From NCBI GenBank assembly GCA_934256595.1, contig CAKQOW010000080.1, forward strand, positions 1-6,082: 6,082 bases of DNA. The letters run 5' to 3'. Positions 1 through 6,006 of this stretch are shown here, piece by piece; the stretch's first letter is position 1, and each line of letters starts with the position of its first letter. The notes beneath the pieces are model-generated. The model did not search any database. It was not told the origin of the DNA and saw only the letters and a program-made list of their open reading frames with translations. The stretch comes from an uncultured Clostridia bacterium (lineage in GTDB: Bacteria > Bacillota > Clostridia > Peptostreptococcales > Anaerovoracaceae). Both the position numbers and the translations under genes were made by a program.

Positions 1-1400
1 GCTCTTGATACTTTATTCTTCTCCAGATATCCCTGTTTTTCAAGATTATCAAGAACCTGCTTTCTGAAATATGTCGAATCGCTTATCCCAAGATATTCAG
101 CAATCTCTGCGACCTTGCGCGCCTTAAAATAGCAGAATGACAGCACTTTTCCATCCAGTTCTGTACCTCCCTGAACCGGCACAAAACTAAGGACCGGAGT
201 ACCCTTGTCTTCAACACCCCTATCATAGGTCAGGTCCGGGAGCACTAATGTAAAATGGTCGGATGTCGAATAAATATATGGTTTATGCGTTTCATCCGCT
301 GCTGCATATTCTTCCATAATCTTATCAAATCCCGTTCCGGCTGCCTCCATAACATTGCAGGCAACTAAGACACCTGAAATCAATTCATTTCTTCTCTTGG
401 AAATTATACCGGACAAGTCATAGGTTTTTCTAAGCTTCTCTCCCCTATAAAACCCTCCCGGCGAGGATATTTCCAATCTGTCCTTGAACATATCAACCTG
501 TATCTGTGTTCCGTCCAGATAGTAATCTCGATGTGCCACTGCATTTATTATACCTTCAAACAAAGCTCTGGCAGGATATGCGTCTATATTAATTCTGGCA
601 TCATCAAGCTTTATCATCGAATGGTTCATTCTTTGATTTACAAAGTCCACCATATAATTAATCGTTGACGTAATATTCCCGTTAAAACGATTTACAGTAA
701 CAATCCTTTCACTTCCTTTGTTAAACCCTGAAAAGACCGAGCATTGCACTTCTGTTTTATTCCCTTTGTAATCATCAAGAAACAAAACTGCACCGTTCAG
801 CAAATAGCCCTCTTCATTTACAAAGCCTAAAGACTTTAAGGCTTTTTCTTTTAAGGATGTTCCTCCGTTGTGCTTTTCATAGAACCTATGAAGATCTGAC
901 AGCTGTTCCGGATCATATTTTATATTCGACACAAGAATATCATACTGAGTATTTTTGCTTTTTACACTCATCTCAATAATTTCTTCATAGGTTGCACCAT
1001 TTGTAAAGCCGTCACGCCTCATAAAAATGGACGGGATATTTTTGTATTTTAAAATTACCGGTTTTACTGAGGATTCCTGTATGCTTACCTTTATCACAAA
1101 GCGTTCATTTCCTTTTATTTCGTATCGTATGAAAGAAATTTTCATTTGCGGTCTAGGGGTTAAATGTTCATTCACCTGATTATTGAAATAATTTCTTTCA
1201 TTGTCAGCGCTTCTTCTGTCAAAACCAATCAGTTTGTTCGTCTTATCCTCCACTCCGATGTAAAAATCTCCTCCTGAAGCATTCGCAAATCCTGCAATGC
1301 TTTTGAGCCAGCCGACAACATCATCACGGTTTAAAACAGCTTTACTTTCAAACTTATCGCTTTCTAACTGTATATCTTCAATTATCTCTTCTAAATACAT
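1..1400 (-). CDS. AlbA_2 (Schlafen-type) / HATPase_c_4 ATP-binding protein, putative transcriptional regulator; 3' end beyond the window
   Basis: An uninterrupted frame of 466 codons runs from ATG at 1400 off the left edge, so the C-terminus is missing. Seen: an N-terminal AlbA_2-like domain (about residues 12-130) with the typical FESK...DDVVGWLKSIAGFANASGG run and the GGDFYIGVED strand. A GHKL-type ATP-binding domain follows (about 270-385), with IINAVAHRD (N287), the ISSPGG turn (311-316) and GTGFDKI (355-361). A winged-helix-like segment comes last (about 425-460: VAEIAEYLGISDSTYFRKQVLDNL cut short here as a helix-turn-helix). This order matches the COG2865 family, annotated as predicted transcriptional regulators or RecG-C-like ATP-binding proteins; biochemical roles are mostly unknown. 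The start is supported by the SD GAGGTGA (1413-1407), 6 nt upstream. It is transcribed separately from the hydrogenase gene, and a repeat array in its leader suggests autoregulation (inference). Some relatives sit in defence or stress loci, but nothing here shows that. Confidence 0.9.
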   Translation of the reverse strand, partial: MYLEEIIEDIQLESDKFESKAVLNRDDVVGWLKSIAGFANASGGDFYIGVEDKTNKLIGFDRRSADNERNYFNNQVNEHLTPRPQMKISFIRYEIKGNERFVIKVSIQESSVKPVILKYKNIPSIFMRRDGFTNGATYEEIIEMSVKSKNTQYDILVSNIKYDPEQLSDLHRFYEKHNGGTSLKEKALKSLGFVNEEGYLLNGAVLFLDDYKGNKTEVQCSVFSGFNKGSERIVTVNRFNGNITSTINYMVDFVNQRMNHSMIKLDDARINIDAYPARALFEGIINAVAHRDYYLDGTQIQVDMFKDRLEISSPGGFYRGEKLRKTYDLSGIISKRRNELISGVLVACNVMEAAGTGFDKIMEEYAAADETHKPYIYSTSDHFTLVLPDLTYDRGVEDKGTPVLSFVPVQGGTELDGKVLSFCYFKARKVAEIAEYLGISDSTYFRKQVLDNLEKQGYLEKNKVSR

Positions 1401-1423
1401 ATTCCCTCACCTCTTTTCTGTAC

Positions 1424-1511
1424 TACTTCAAGTTTACTTCAAAGTCACTTCAAAGTCAACTTCAAAGTCACTTCAAAGTCACTTCAAACAAACTTCAATT
1501 TACTTTGAAGT
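1424..1511 (-). repeat. Array of about 11-bp repeats (seven direct, one inverted) in the leader of the AlbA_2 regulator gene
   Basis: On the plus strand the unit is ACTTCAAAGTC. Copies start at 1424, 1436, 1447, 1459, 1470, 1481 and 1492, giving steps of 12, 11, 12, 11, 11 and 11. The four central copies (1436-1480) are identical and the outer ones degenerate at the 3' half. An inverted copy, ACTTTGAAGT, sits at 1502-1511. Each full unit is itself a small dyad, ACTT-N2-AAGT. The array lies between the -10 box (1526-1521) and the ribosome binding site (about 1413). That is where an operator or leader-RNA element would act. Spacing near one helical turn puts all copies on one face of the DNA, which fits cooperative binding by a helix-turn-helix protein, perhaps the encoded regulator itself (inference). 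A plus-strand 76-codon frame over this array is an artefact of the repeat. Confidence 0.9.
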
Positions 1512-1520
1512 ATCCCCAAT

Positions 1521-1550
1521 ATTGTAATTTGTATTTCTGTCTTTTATCAA
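1521..1550 (-). promoter_or_regulatory. Sigma-A-type promoter of the AlbA_2 regulator gene
   Basis: Reading the minus strand, TTGATA (1550-1545) and TACAAT (1526-1521) are separated by 18 nt, each a five-of-six match to the -35 and -10 consensus. A start near 1514 would give a leader of about 114 nt that contains the whole repeat array. The -35 box overlaps the T-run that ends the hydrogenase transcript. Promoter activity is inferred from sequence only. Confidence 0.6.
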
Positions 1551-1593
1551 AAAACAGCCCCCTGTGATAATTATTCTTACCATAAGAAGCTGT
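1549..1593 (-). terminator. Probable intrinsic terminator of the hydrogenase gene
   Basis: Seven nt after the hydrogenase stop codon, the minus strand has ACAGC (1593-1589), then a perfect TTCTTA-TGG-TAAGAA hairpin (1588-1574). It ends with GCTGT (1558-1554), which pairs with the first ACAGC and runs into six T residues (1554-1549). A short ACAG-GGGG-CTGT hairpin just before the T-run is an alternative. The closing stem is only 4-5 bp, so strength is uncertain. Confidence 0.5.
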
Positions 1594-1599
1594 AATATT

Positions 1600-3039
1600 T
1601 CATATAATGTCCTCTGCTCCGTCAATAGCAGCCTTTATGCTCTCAAGTCCTGATGCCTTTCCGTATTCCTCGACCTCTTTCTTCTGCGACTCGCCTGTAT
1701 GAGTAAGACAGCCTGCTCCGCCTACACAGCCGCCGCTGCATATCATACCCTCGATGAAGTTGTTAGGCAGCAGTCCTTTTTTTGCACGCAGAAGTGCCGG
1801 CTTGCATTTGTCAACGCCTTCACACACTACAGGATTAAGTTCGAAATTCTCCGGCGCAAGTTCTTTTACTGCTTCCGCTACTGCTGCGGCAAGGCCTCCT
1901 GTTCTTGCAAATATACGTCCGTAATATGAGGCTTCGTCCAAATCAGTAGGCTCAAGTTCCTCCACAATTATATCCTTGCTGTCAATAAGTGCCTGCAGCT
2001 CCTCAAAGGTAAGCACATAATCCACATAATCTTTTACCCTGTCCTGCCTTATTTCCATCTTTTTAGATGTGCAAGGCCCTATAAATACAACCTTTGCTTC
2101 CGGATCTTTCTCCTTGATAAATCTGCCCAGCATCGCCATAGGCGACAGGTTATGTGAAATATGTTCCTCCAGCTCCGGGAATTTTGTTTTTATGTATTTT
2201 ACAAAAGCCGGACAGCAGGAGGAGGTAAGGAAACCCTTGTCTATGAGCTCCTGCGCTTCAGACCACGCAACCATATCAGCTCCGAGAGCAACCTCATGCA
2301 CCTTGTAAAAGCCCAGTTCTCTGATTGCCGTAATTACCTGTCCTGTCTGCGCATAATTGAACTGACTGGCAATAGCAGGCGCAACCATCGCATATACTCT
2401 GTATCTGCTGTTGTTTTCACTGTCCATGATCATATTCACCACATCTACAATGCCGGAAACATCTACGGTTGCTCCAAACGGGCATGTATATACACAGGCT
2501 CCGCAGGCAACACATTTGTCATGATTTATCTCAGCCTCTCCGCTCTCTGCCATACTGATTGCATCAAATTTACAGGCTCTTTCGCATGGTCTTTTGAAAT
2601 TGGCTATTGCGCCATACGGACATTCTTTAGCACATTTGCCACATTCAACGCATTTATTCTTATCTATATGCGCCTGTCCTTCCTCATCGAAAACAATAGC
2701 ACCCATCCTGCATACATCCGCACATCTGTGAGCAATACAGCCTCTGCACAGGTCAGTCACCGTATGACCTGCTTCCGGACATTCATCACATGCAATATCG
2801 ATAACCTGAATAACGTTAGGATTGTTTTTGTTGCCACCCAGCGCCAGTCTGATGCGTTCTGCAACAATAGCTCTGTCCTTGTAGATACAGCAGCTCATAG
2901 GCGGCTTGTCTTTTTTGACTATCTCGTTGGCAATCTCATTAAATACTGCAAAAGAGTCATTGCCAAGCCATGTCTGATATGCCACCTCCATCAGAACCGT
3001 ATATTTTAACTGCTGTACATTTGTATCAAAAATTCTCAT
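1600..3039 (-). CDS. hydA: Monomeric [FeFe] hydrogenase, group B type (4Fe-4S dicluster plus H-cluster domain)
   Basis: This 479-residue protein should catalyse reversible H2 oxidation and proton reduction with ferredoxin-like partners in the cytoplasm. Seen: an N-terminal cysteine cluster region (C84/C87, then C98, C101, C106, C110). Next is a 2[4Fe-4S] ferredoxin domain with C130-C133-C136-C140 and C176-C179-C182-C186, interrupted by an extra C152/C156 pair. The H-cluster domain has all three signatures: L1 TSSCCPAF (C275, C276), L2 GPCTSKKME (C323, K326, E329) and L3 CSGGCVGGAGC (C434, C438). The DTNVQQLKY start and the L3 form resemble the group B1/B3 family (TIGR04105-like) rather than classical group A HydA, so the symbol is generic. 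ATG at 3039 has the SD AAAAGGA (3054-3048), 8 nt upstream. It has its own promoter and terminator. No hydE, hydF or hydG maturase gene is in the window. Confidence 0.95.
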   Translation of the reverse strand: MRIFDTNVQQLKYTVLMEVAYQTWLGNDSFAVFNEIANEIVKKDKPPMSCCIYKDRAIVAERIRLALGGNKNNPNVIQVIDIACDECPEAGHTVTDLCRGCIAHRCADVCRMGAIVFDEEGQAHIDKNKCVECGKCAKECPYGAIANFKRPCERACKFDAISMAESGEAEINHDKCVACGACVYTCPFGATVDVSGIVDVVNMIMDSENNSRYRVYAMVAPAIASQFNYAQTGQVITAIRELGFYKVHEVALGADMVAWSEAQELIDKGFLTSSCCPAFVKYIKTKFPELEEHISHNLSPMAMLGRFIKEKDPEAKVVFIGPCTSKKMEIRQDRVKDYVDYVLTFEELQALIDSKDIIVEELEPTDLDEASYYGRIFARTGGLAAAVAEAVKELAPENFELNPVVCEGVDKCKPALLRAKKGLLPNNFIEGMICSGGCVGGAGCLTHTGESQKKEVEEYGKASGLESIKAAIDGAEDII

Positions 3040-3081
3040 ATATCCTGTCCTTTTTTCAATTCCACTTTACCAACTGACTGT

Positions 3082-3111
3082 ATTTTAACATGCATACCCT
3101 GCGTTACGCAA
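3082..3111 (-). promoter_or_regulatory. Promoter of the hydrogenase gene with a palindrome over the -35 box
   Basis: On the minus strand, TTGCGT (3111-3106) and TAAAAT (3087-3082) are 18 nt apart. A TG one base before the -10 box gives an extended -10 element (TGTTAAAAT). An A/T-rich tract (3115-3135, mostly alternating TA) lies just upstream, where an UP element would be. Perfect dyad TGCGT-T-ACGCA (3100-3110) covers the -35 region, so a repressor or activator bound there could control hydrogenase expression. The predicted start near 3075 leaves a leader of about 36 nt. Confidence 0.6.
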
Positions 3112-3410
3112 CATTGTTTAATATATATATAAATCACAGCAAATTAGTATAGTTGATCTGGTCAGGTCTGTTTCTTTTCGAGCTTTACACCAACTCACTG
3201 CTATGAATATAAAAAAAGTGAAAACTACGAAACTAACATCCCTATTTTCATATGTCGCTCACAAGGAGCGACAACATTCAATATGCTTTTTTTGCCTTTT
3301 TACCCCAAGCTATGCTTGGCTAGGAAAAACGGACAGCAACAGGCAAAGCCTGTTGGAGCGAAGCACTGAAATATACGGGAATATCTCAAAATCGATATTT
3401 CCTATATTAT
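3112..3410. other. Non-coding, hairpin-rich intergenic region between the DUF2238 gene and the hydrogenase gene
   Basis: No convincing gene lies here; a 69-codon plus-strand frame (3203-3412) has no SD or recognisable domain. Four inverted repeats follow one another. The first is TGTCGCTC/GAGCGACA with a 5-nt loop (3253-3273). The second is CCAAGC-TAT-GCTTGG (3305-3319) and the third CAACAGGC-AAA-GCCTGTTG (3337-3355). The fourth is a 15-bp imperfect hairpin with one bulge and one G-T pair (3370-3408). Two T-runs (about 3287-3293 and 3297-3301) lie on the plus strand between the first two. The region could be a plus-strand small RNA, a decayed mobile repeat, or a cluster of REP-like palindromes. 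The sequence alone cannot decide. Confidence 0.55.
3184..3213 (+). promoter_or_regulatory. Possible plus-strand promoter in front of the hairpin cluster
   Basis: TTTACA (3184-3189) and TATAAA (3208-3213) are 18 nt apart, each a five-of-six match to sigma-A boxes. Transcription from about 3220 would cross all four hairpins at 3253-3408, antisense to every gene in the window. A/T-rich DNA produces such matches by chance, so this is only a candidate. Confidence 0.3.
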
Positions 3411-3452
3411 AAAAAAGTGAACCGGAATACTTTCTGTATGTCAGTTTACTTT
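3411..3452 (-). terminator. Intrinsic terminator of the scfB - membrane protein operon
   Basis: On the minus strand AAAGT-A-AACTG (3452-3444) pairs with CGGTT-C-ACTTT. There is one A-C mismatch, an inner ATAC-AGAAA-GTAT hairpin, and an uninterrupted run of six T residues. It starts 19 nt after the stop codon of the DUF2238 gene, in the right place and orientation to end the operon. Confidence 0.75.
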
Positions 3453-3471
3453 AATATATTTCTACTCGTTT

Positions 3472-4059
3472 TTAATTTTCTCTGTCTGCCAGTCTGCCGT
3501 TGCATATCAGTACAGCAAGTATTATGCAGTATGTAAGTGCGCCGGTATTTCCGGCTATAATATCTGTTACTGTATCGACCATTCCTCTCTGCATTTCACC
3601 GCCTGTCAATCTGTCAGTTGTAAATTCGAAAATTTCCCATATGCCTGCTCCTGCAGATGAAAAGAAAAATGCAAAGCCACACTGAAGCAGCATATACAGC
3701 TTAGTATTTCTGACCTCTGAAACAGCTCTGTCAAAAAGTCTTGACAAAAGCACAACTGCAAGCCATGCCAGCAGTATACCGCTGAAAAAATGCACTATCT
3801 TATCATACGGTCCCACGCTTCTGTAAAGATTAAGCACCGAGCCCACAGGTGATGCACAGTAAACAAAAATCAGTCCGCAGTAAAACAAGCTGTCTTTGAC
3901 TTTCAGCAGATGCGAGAATACAATAAGCGCTGCTATTGCACAAAACGATCCTATAATATTCCCAACCGGCGGGTTTATACCCGTTTTTACTGCAATAAGT
4001 GCTGTTATGGCTGTTGCAACTGTAAGTATTAAAACTGCTGTAATTCTTCTTTTGCTCAT
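3472..4059 (-). CDS. DUF2238 / YjdF-like integral membrane protein
   Basis: This 195-residue protein has about six hydrophobic helices (roughly residues 7-24, 33-51, 57-75, 88-107, 122-141 and 168-187). It matches the DUF2238 (COG3647, YjdF) pattern. Conserved polar residues sit at helix ends: YDKIVHFFSG (85-94, D86 and H90), GIWEIFEFTTDRL (139-151, E142 and E145) and DTVTDIIAGNTGA (162-174, D162 and D166). These buried Asp, Glu and His residues suggest ion or metal binding or a membrane enzyme site, but the family has no established function. ATG at 4059 follows a purine-rich AAAAGG (4076-4071) at 11 nt, a weaker SD than its neighbours. It begins 24 nt after the small membrane protein gene and is the last gene before the terminator, so it is probably co-transcribed with scfB. 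Confidence 0.85.
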   Translation of the reverse strand: MSKRRITAVLILTVATAITALIAVKTGINPPVGNIIGSFCAIAALIVFSHLLKVKDSLFYCGLIFVYCASPVGSVLNLYRSVGPYDKIVHFFSGILLAWLAVVLLSRLFDRAVSEVRNTKLYMLLQCGFAFFFSSAGAGIWEIFEFTTDRLTGGEMQRGMVDTVTDIIAGNTGALTYCIILAVLICNGRLADREN

Positions 4060-4083
4060 AATCCGATCCGCCTTTTAACTATG

Positions 4084-4413
4084 TTACATTGCAAACAGCA
4101 TAGTCATGCCTGCTAAAACAGAAATCACTGTAAGCAGAGATGCTGCTGTTTTTTTGTTTTCTTTTGCTGTAAATCTTATAATTCCGCCTGCAAGCCCTAT
4201 AAGGCCGCAAGCGCCCGCTGCAATACGCCAGATAATCCAGTTTATCGGCAGTGATGTAATATTCATTATCGCTATAATAATCCCCCACACTGCCATTATG
4301 TATAAAACGATTCTGTTTGCTTTTTCGTTTTTAATAATCAGAAGCAGTACCAGTCCCACAATACTTATAACGCTCATAATGACGAACATCAGCGCAAGAT
4401 ATCCTAATGCCAT
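4084..4413 (-). CDS. Small hydrophobic membrane protein, four predicted helices, function unknown
   Basis: This 109-residue protein is almost entirely hydrophobic, with four likely transmembrane segments (about residues 5-27, 34-51, 57-79 and 88-108). They are joined by short loops carrying the only charges (KNEKANR at 28-34, RFTAKENKK at 80-88). I do not recognise a family or any catalytic motif. It starts 13 nt after the scfB stop codon behind a consensus AGGAGG (4426-4421), so translation is probably strong and coupled to scfB. Both ends of the frame and the SD support it over overlapping frames on either strand. Its position between scfB and a second membrane protein suggests a paired membrane module (inference). 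Confidence 0.8.
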   Translation of the reverse strand: MALGYLALMFVIMSVISIVGLVLLLIIKNEKANRIVLYIMAVWGIIIAIMNITSLPINWIIWRIAAGACGLIGLAGGIIRFTAKENKKTAASLLTVISVLAGMTMLFAM

Positions 4414-4426
4414 CTAAACCCCTCCT

Positions 4427-5803
4427 TTATAAGCCTTCCTCTGCAACTTTCATCATAATTGCACATTCTATGCGCTTACAGAACAGTTCACAGCCTGCTT
4501 CATATATTCCTCTGATACTGCCTGTCGCATGGAACGCATTAGCCGCACAGCCGCCTGAGCAGTAAAGCTTCGCCCAGCAGTCATCACATTCAGGTCTTGC
4601 ATATACATTGCAGGAACGGAAATCCTCTCTGATATCATTATTGGTAACTCCCTGCCAGATATCCCCCAGCTTGAACTCCTCGTCTCCTACAAACTGGTGG
4701 CACGGATACAGATCGCCCCAAGGTGTAACTACCATATATTCTGTACCGGAGCCGCAGCCTGAAATACGTTTATAGATACAAGGTCCGCCCGTAAGGTCCA
4801 GCATATAGTGGTAGAAAGTTATCGGGTTTCCCTCTCTGCTGCGCCTTAGCATATCCTTTGCAAGTATCTCATACTGTTCCTTGACTGTTTCCATATCCTC
4901 CTCGGTAAGCGCCGCAGGATCGGAAGGTGCGCAGACCACCGGCTCCATACTCAGCTCAGTAAATCCTAAGTCTGCCATATGAAATACATCTTCCGTAAAG
5001 TCAGGGTTTGCATGAGTGAAAGTGCCTCTCATATAGTAGTTTTTGCCGCCTCTTGCTTCCACCATTTTTTTAAATTTAGGAACAATTATATCATAGCTGC
5101 CGTTACCTGCATAATCCACACGTTTCAAATCGTTGATTTCTTTTCTGCCGTCAAGGGACAGAACAACATTGCTCATCTCTCTGTTTGCAAAGTCTATAAC
5201 GTCATCGTCAATTAAAACACCGTTGGTTGTAAGAGTAAATCTGAAATTTTTGCCGTGCTGTTTTTCAACGCTTCTGGCATATTCAACAAGCTGCTTGACA
5301 ACATCCCAGTTCATAAGAGGCTCTCCGCCAAAGAAGTCAACCTCAAGATTTGTCCTTGTTCCTGAATTTTCAATTAGAAAATCCAGCGCTCTTTTGCCCA
5401 CCTCAAAGCTCATAAGGGCACGTTCTCCATGGAATTTGCCCTGACTTGCAAAGCAGTAGTCACAGTTCAGATTGCAGGTATGAGCAACGTGCAGACACAG
5501 CGCCTTGATTATATTGCCCGAATGTTCCTTAAAGGTACCCGCCATATCCGCAAAGGTATCAGGACTGAAAAGCTTGCCCTCCTTAATCAGGCTCTTTATA
5601 TCCTCAATGCACTCACGTACATCAGCTTCGGTTACATCTCCTCTGTCTTTATATTTATCACATATAACCTGTGTAATTGTATCTTCATCATTATCCTGAA
5701 ACATTGCTATAATATCATAAACAGGCTCGTCTACCACATGGATAGCTCCTGAGCAGGAGTCTAAAACAATATTATAGCCGTTCATTTTATACTGGTGAAC
5801 CAT
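4427..5803 (-). CDS. scfB: Thioether cross-link-forming SCIFF peptide maturase (radical SAM/SPASM protein)
   Basis: This 458-residue radical SAM enzyme should install Cys-to-Thr thioether crosslinks in the six-cysteine SCIFF peptide (ScfA), a near-universal clostridial RiPP of unknown role. Seen: an N-terminal PqqD-like recognition domain (about 1-85, starting MVHQYKMNGYNIVLD as in this family). The radical SAM core has CNLNCDYC (C110, C114, C117), the FFGGEPL SAM-binding segment (158-164) and LTTNGVLID (191-199). The C-terminal SPASM/auxiliary cluster region is rich in cysteines (342, 350, 368, 398, 406, 409, 415, 419, 438, 442, 447), including the CDDCWAKLYCSGGC block. Length fits full-length maturases of about 450-470 residues. 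ATG at 5803 follows a strong AAAGGAG (5819-5813) at 9 nt. The substrate gene scfA, normally just upstream, is absent from the 222 nt before it. Two membrane protein genes follow at 13 and 24 nt. Confidence 0.94.
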   Translation of the reverse strand: MVHQYKMNGYNIVLDSCSGAIHVVDEPVYDIIAMFQDNDEDTITQVICDKYKDRGDVTEADVRECIEDIKSLIKEGKLFSPDTFADMAGTFKEHSGNIIKALCLHVAHTCNLNCDYCFASQGKFHGERALMSFEVGKRALDFLIENSGTRTNLEVDFFGGEPLMNWDVVKQLVEYARSVEKQHGKNFRFTLTTNGVLIDDDVIDFANREMSNVVLSLDGRKEINDLKRVDYAGNGSYDIIVPKFKKMVEARGGKNYYMRGTFTHANPDFTEDVFHMADLGFTELSMEPVVCAPSDPAALTEEDMETVKEQYEILAKDMLRRSREGNPITFYHYMLDLTGGPCIYKRISGCGSGTEYMVVTPWGDLYPCHQFVGDEEFKLGDIWQGVTNNDIREDFRSCNVYARPECDDCWAKLYCSGGCAANAFHATGSIRGIYEAGCELFCKRIECAIMMKVAEEGL

Positions 5804-5836
5804 ATAACTGGCTCCTTTCTATATATAATCAATCCT

Positions 5837-5864
5837 ATTTGCTTCGCAAATGGGGTTAGGTCAT
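5837..5864 (-). repeat. Repeat copy B (28 nt, hairpin plus conserved flank)
   Basis: On the minus strand it reads ATGACCTAACCCC followed by the stem ATTTGC-GAA-GCAAAT. Apart from the three loop bases it is identical to the copy at 6007-6034. It ends 33 nt before the scfB start codon. In this copy the ATGACCTAA segment is not part of an extended reading frame. Confidence 0.9.
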
Positions 5865-5870
5865 AAACTG

Positions 5871-5903
5871 AAAAATTGCACTCTCGCTAAAGCTCGGCAA
5901 TTT
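5871..5903 (-). terminator. Weak terminator-like hairpin between the right-hand gene and scfB
   Basis: On the minus strand AAATTGC (5903-5897) pairs with GCAATTT, and the 3' arm continues into a run of five T residues (5875-5871). The stem is seven mostly A-T pairs and the loop is 17 nt, so it would be inefficient. It could partly end readthrough from the upstream gene, or act as an attenuator if a promoter lies at about 5935-5908. Confidence 0.3.
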
Positions 5904-6006
5904 CTGTATTTTAAAGACTTGTCTTGATTTATGAAATAAATCATAGAAAGTCTTATGCAAGAGTTCTATTCTTACTGTTGTAAGAACTCACTGCTACCTA
6001 CCTGCC

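Noticed and set aside
1424..1511. The repeat array as a CRISPR or plasmid-type iteron origin
   Set aside because: Units are only 11 bp with no spacers, and no replication initiator or cas gene is nearby; promoter position favours an operator.
1297..1527. A 76-codon plus-strand frame ending in a Ser/Lys/Phe-rich repeat peptide
   Set aside because: It is produced by the 11-bp DNA repeats and the antisense of the regulator gene start; no SD and no protein-like composition.
2161..3009. A 282-codon plus-strand frame
   Set aside because: It lies wholly antisense to the hydrogenase gene, whose iron-sulfur and H-cluster motifs are unambiguous. The plus-strand product has no recognisable domain and no good SD.
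3192..3203. The 12-mer AACTCACTGCTA shared with 5985-5996
   Set aside because: About one 12-nt coincidence is expected in a window of this length, and the flanks do not match.
3303..3319. CCCC followed by a short hairpin, resembling the CCCC-plus-stem layout of the 28-nt repeats
   Set aside because: The stem sequence and flanks differ, and four C residues before a short stem is too little to call a third repeat copy.
3203..3412. A 69-codon plus-strand frame in the intergenic region
   Set aside because: No SD precedes the ATG, it runs through four hairpins, and the peptide matches no family I know. Its ATG overlaps the possible promoter spacer.
4079..4288. A 69-codon minus-strand frame inside the small membrane protein gene
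   Set aside because: The overlapping 109-codon frame has a consensus SD, correct operon spacing and clear transmembrane segments; this one has none of these.
4979..5752. Several plus-strand frames of 64-107 codons over scfB
   Set aside because: All are antisense to the confidently identified radical SAM gene and have no start signals or domains.
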